Source: a virus. From it: a stretch of 33,198 bases of DNA. The stretch is taken from IMG/VR virus record IMGVR_UViG_3300035181_001613, positions 1-33,198 of that record; one strand, 5' to 3'. How positions within the stretch are numbered: the first letter of the stretch is position 1; every line of letters starts with the position of its first letter. Under the pieces are notes generated by a model. It was not told the DNA's origin, did no database searches, and saw nothing but the letters and a program-made list of their open reading frames with translations. Positions 30,912 through 33,198 of the stretch are shown here, piece after piece. The position numbers and the translations under genes were made by a program.

Positions 30912-31139
30912 TTATTTTTTACTGGGTTTAAATTCTATCCAAGTAGTATCGGTATCATGCTTAACTGTTATTGTTGTATCTACAACTCCTATTACAACCT
31001 TTAAACCATCATTAAATCCACTTTCATATATCTCTTTGTGATGCTTAGCCGTGTAAATAATTTTTATTGTATCGCATACTATCTCAACCACAATAAATAT
31101 TAAAATCACTTTTAGTGCTGATGCTGTTTTTTTTGTCAT
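30912..31139 (-). CDS. Small membrane protein
   Basis: This 75-residue protein has a hydrophobic N-terminal segment (residues 9-28, LKVILIFIVVEIVCDTIKII) and a polar C-terminal domain (TTITVKHDTDTTWIEFKPS). It is likely anchored in the inner membrane with the tail in the periplasm or cytoplasm. It lies immediately after the transposase. The function is unknown. Confidence 0.6.
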   Translation of the reverse strand: MTKKTASALKVILIFIVVEIVCDTIKIIYTAKHHKEIYESGFNDGLKVVIGVVDTTITVKHDTDTTWIEFKPSKK

Positions 31140-31142
31140 TTC

Positions 31143-32981
31143 TTATAGGTTATCAATTGCTTGTTTTGAGTAGTCTGTATTGTTGTGGTCTTCAATCAAC
31201 TCATCAACTCCCTCTTGTTTGTTTACAACAGCCTCTATAATTGTTGCAGGCACTTCTATGGCCTCTTTTAGCATTTTAGATTGTACAATTACCGGAGTAG
31301 ATAACTCGCGCTTACCTTGTTTGGTTAAGTGGTCAAATTCACTTACGTACTTAGCTTGTTCTGTATAAGATTCTTTATCTTTATCAGTCCACTCTGCATT
31401 AGCTTCATTGTAGGTAGGTATCTTATTTGCTTTGCATACAAAAACGCCATTTTGATATAAAAAAACCTCGCCAATTAATCCAACAGAATCAGGTAAGTAG
31501 TACGCATCAACCGTATAGTTGTTTGGTAATAGTTTGTCAATCACATTTACGTTGGCAATTTGGTAGTCTGCATGTTGCACACGTACATATTGATTACGAC
31601 GTATAGTTGTTTGTGTGTACTCGCCAATAGCTTTGTAAACAAGGGCTTTGTTAACGATTGGTGCGTTAGGGTTCATGTTTTCAACCAACACCTGCCAACG
31701 TGTTTTGCCCGGATACTTCTTTTGTTTTGGGTGCATCTGATTATTAAAATCATTGCAGGCCTGTATATCATCAGCCACTAAACGCTCGTAGGTAAACAGC
31801 TTTTCTACAAACTCGTCATTAATTTTATCTCTATCAACAGTATAAGCCTCGTGTTTGCTCCACCATCTGCCAATACCTTTTTGCGTTTTATGCTCAATGC
31901 CGTATTTTTTAGCTCTGTTCAAATGCTCCGCACGTTTCTCTTGCGAGTTTCCTGCATTACAAATGCGCAGATAAGGAAACATTAACTCTAAATCATCAAA
32001 AAATTTGTTTACTAAGTGATGCTCAACTTCTACCTGCATAGGCATTCTAAATCCCTCTGCCTCAATCAATCTAAAGGCGTTGCGCATACACTCTAAAAAC
32101 AACTCCTCATCTTTAAACAAGCTATAACTTCGCCCTATTACACAACCGCTTGTAACATCATAAGCGTAGTAAGCTTTTACCCATTTGCCATTTGTACACT
32201 TGCGCGGTAAGTCTCTATCATCCATTGTAATTTTACTAAAAGAAAACTCAGGAGCATGGCGATGATGGTGTGGACGGTGTGTTGTGTTGTATCGGTGCAA
32301 TCCACTACGCACTTTATCTACAATAGCACGGTTTTTTGGTTGGTTTAAATAATTCCAAACCGTTGTAACACCTATTTCAATAGCTTTTCCGTTGCGTATA
32401 AAGTTTTCAGGATTAAATATTTCTCCCGATTTTTGGTCAACAATTTCAATCTCTTTAGCTAAAAACTTGCTGTAAACAATGTGTACATCCGAGCCAAATG
32501 GTTTATTAGGCATGGTATAAATGCTCATTATTAAATTTTCAATATCATCGGTTACTTTACGGCTGTTATCGTTGCAAAATTTGCCGCTTATTAAACCTTC
32601 ATATTTATTATCAATGTATTTTTTATAAGTGCGTTGTAACGGACGCTCTTTTGATGGCAGAGTATGCTTTTGCTCATCACGCACATTATTTATGGCCACT
32701 AAAATTTTAGCCCAAGGCTTTTTTATAGTTCCACCTAATGCTTTTCGCGCTTCTTTAGCATTGGTTAGTATTTCTTTTACCGCATTTAAAACAGCGGAGT
32801 TTGTTGCATACTCTTTTTGGGTTGCTTCAGGTAAACGTCTGCCATCTGCTAATATGTAGTTGCTGTAGTAAGTAATAGCAGCTGCATCGGGTGTAATTTT
32901 ATCTTTAAAGGGTTTGGTTACCGCTTGCTCTTGTGGCGAGCCGTATTTAGCGGTAACCATTTCCTTTATGTGTGTAGGCAA
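31143..32981 (-). CDS. Mu-type DDE transposase (gpA-like)
   Basis: The first usable start is a TTG at 32981, giving 612 residues. The catalytic domain has MDDRDLPRKC (Asp254), MQVEVEHHLVNKFF (Glu320 where an Asp is usual) and NSQEKRAEHLN (Glu352), followed by GIGRWWSKHEAY. The C-terminal domain resembles the Mu A beta-barrel and tail region that binds MuB. The protein integrates and replicates the phage by transposition. Coding-like sequence continues upstream in the same frame to 33149, but two TAA codons interrupt it, so the N-terminal DNA-binding domain may be lost or differently expressed. Confidence 0.9.
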   Translation of the reverse strand: MPTHIKEMVTAKYGSPQEQAVTKPFKDKITPDAAAITYYSNYILADGRRLPEATQKEYATNSAVLNAVKEILTNAKEARKALGGTIKKPWAKILVAINNVRDEQKHTLPSKERPLQRTYKKYIDNKYEGLISGKFCNDNSRKVTDDIENLIMSIYTMPNKPFGSDVHIVYSKFLAKEIEIVDQKSGEIFNPENFIRNGKAIEIGVTTVWNYLNQPKNRAIVDKVRSGLHRYNTTHRPHHHRHAPEFSFSKITMDDRDLPRKCTNGKWVKAYYAYDVTSGCVIGRSYSLFKDEELFLECMRNAFRLIEAEGFRMPMQVEVEHHLVNKFFDDLELMFPYLRICNAGNSQEKRAEHLNRAKKYGIEHKTQKGIGRWWSKHEAYTVDRDKINDEFVEKLFTYERLVADDIQACNDFNNQMHPKQKKYPGKTRWQVLVENMNPNAPIVNKALVYKAIGEYTQTTIRRNQYVRVQHADYQIANVNVIDKLLPNNYTVDAYYLPDSVGLIGEVFLYQNGVFVCKANKIPTYNEANAEWTDKDKESYTEQAKYVSEFDHLTKQGKRELSTPVIVQSKMLKEAIEVPATIIEAVVNKQEGVDELIEDHNNTDYSKQAIDNL

Positions 32982-33149
32982 GCTATCCAGTTCAATTAAA
33001 GCAGTTTGACCGTAGCAACCCCTGCGAATAACTTTTGCCTGACTTCTTTCTGCTAAATGATTATAATTGCTTTTAGTAATTAGTCCTTCCTTAAAAAGCC
33101 ACTTTTTTAGGAGTTAAAATTAGGAAATAAAAATACCGGAAAACCACAT
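32982..33149 (-). pseudogene. Interrupted N-terminal region of transposase
   Basis: An ATG at 33147-33149 begins MWFSGIFIS in the transposase frame, then TAA (33120-33122), one Phe codon, TAA (33114-33116), then 44 open codons starting LLKKWLFKEGLITKSNY and reaching LIELDS just before the TTG start. The segment fits the N-terminal domain of Bacteroidota Mu-type transposases, in which a Glu-Leu pair often precedes the WL helix. Both stops would become Glu by one base change (GAA). Whether this is inactivation, readthrough control or an error near the sequence edge cannot be decided here. Confidence 0.5.
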
Positions 33150-33163
33150 TTAATTGGCAGTTT

Positions 33164-33196
33164 AAAGAAGATGCTATTTTTCGTAGCATCTTCTTT
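33164..33196. terminator. Long inverted repeat / terminator-like hairpin at window edge
   Basis: AAAGAAGATGCTA (33164-33176) and TAGCATCTTCTTT (33184-33196) form a perfect 13-base inverted repeat with a seven-base loop. The T-rich second arm on the plus strand, and equally on the minus strand, fits a bidirectional terminator. It lies just upstream of the transposase start region and may insulate the early operon, or belong to a neighbouring gene outside the window. Confidence 0.55.
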
Positions 33197-33198
33197 AG

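Noticed and set aside
1-33198. CRISPR array, insertion sequences, integrase with att sites
   Set aside because: No regularly spaced direct repeats, no IS-type transposase other than the Mu-type enzyme, and no tyrosine or serine integrase were seen. A Mu-like phage does not need an att site.

Overview
The window is most of a Mu-like, transposable, contractile-tailed bacteriophage or prophage from an AT-rich member of the Bacteroidota. The host assignment rests on A-rich leaders with few Shine-Dalgarno sites and on protein families typical of Bacteroidota Mu-like phages: a DUF2586-like sheath, DUF6046-like and DUF3164-like proteins, a DUF935 portal and a MuA/MuB-like pair. No host chromosomal gene is recognisable at either edge, and the outer ends of the phage are not identifiable.

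There are three transcription blocks. (1) Positions 146-15635, minus strand, form a late block. Reading from its promoter end it encodes the ClpP-like head protease with scaffold, major capsid, a compact lysis cassette (holin-like plus endolysin fusion with an overlapping u-spanin), a split Ala/Lys-rich protein, tail sheath, tube, frameshifted tail chaperones, tape measure, baseplate parts, tail fibre and a baseplate J-like protein. (2) Positions 15782-21505, plus strand, form the divergent late block: small and large terminase, a gp36-like neck protein with an inserted carbohydrate-binding-like module, portal, gp30/MuF-like protein, gpG-like protein and a tail-terminator-like protein. It ends at an intrinsic terminator. 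(3) Positions 21521-33149, minus strand, form the early/middle block. It starts with the transposase and the MuB-like ATPase, then a RecA-like ATPase, a DnaA-domain-IV-like protein, DUF3164, a GemA-like protein and small proteins, and runs into a diversity-generating retroelement (DGR) followed by accessory genes.

The most exciting system is the DGR at 23422-25562. A DGR-type reverse transcriptase (IGNYISQ and YADD motifs) lies next to a non-coding template repeat (24530-24600). Two paralogous small target genes carry variable repeats (24722-24793 and 25152-25219). Over 66 aligned positions VR1 differs from the TR at 13 sites and VR2 at 16. Every difference is at a T of the plus strand, which is an A in the coding orientation, the signature of adenine-directed mutagenic homing. 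The targets are small proteins in the early/middle block, not the tail fibre, and I see no VR in the fibre.

Other points of interest are a -1 frameshift tail chaperone, the lysis cassette, a late protein gene split by one in-frame TAA, a transposase N-terminus interrupted by two TAA codons, a gp30-like gene whose expected start is ATA, and a structured non-coding stretch at 27356-27445. Assignments come from reading motifs and gene order only; no database search was run.
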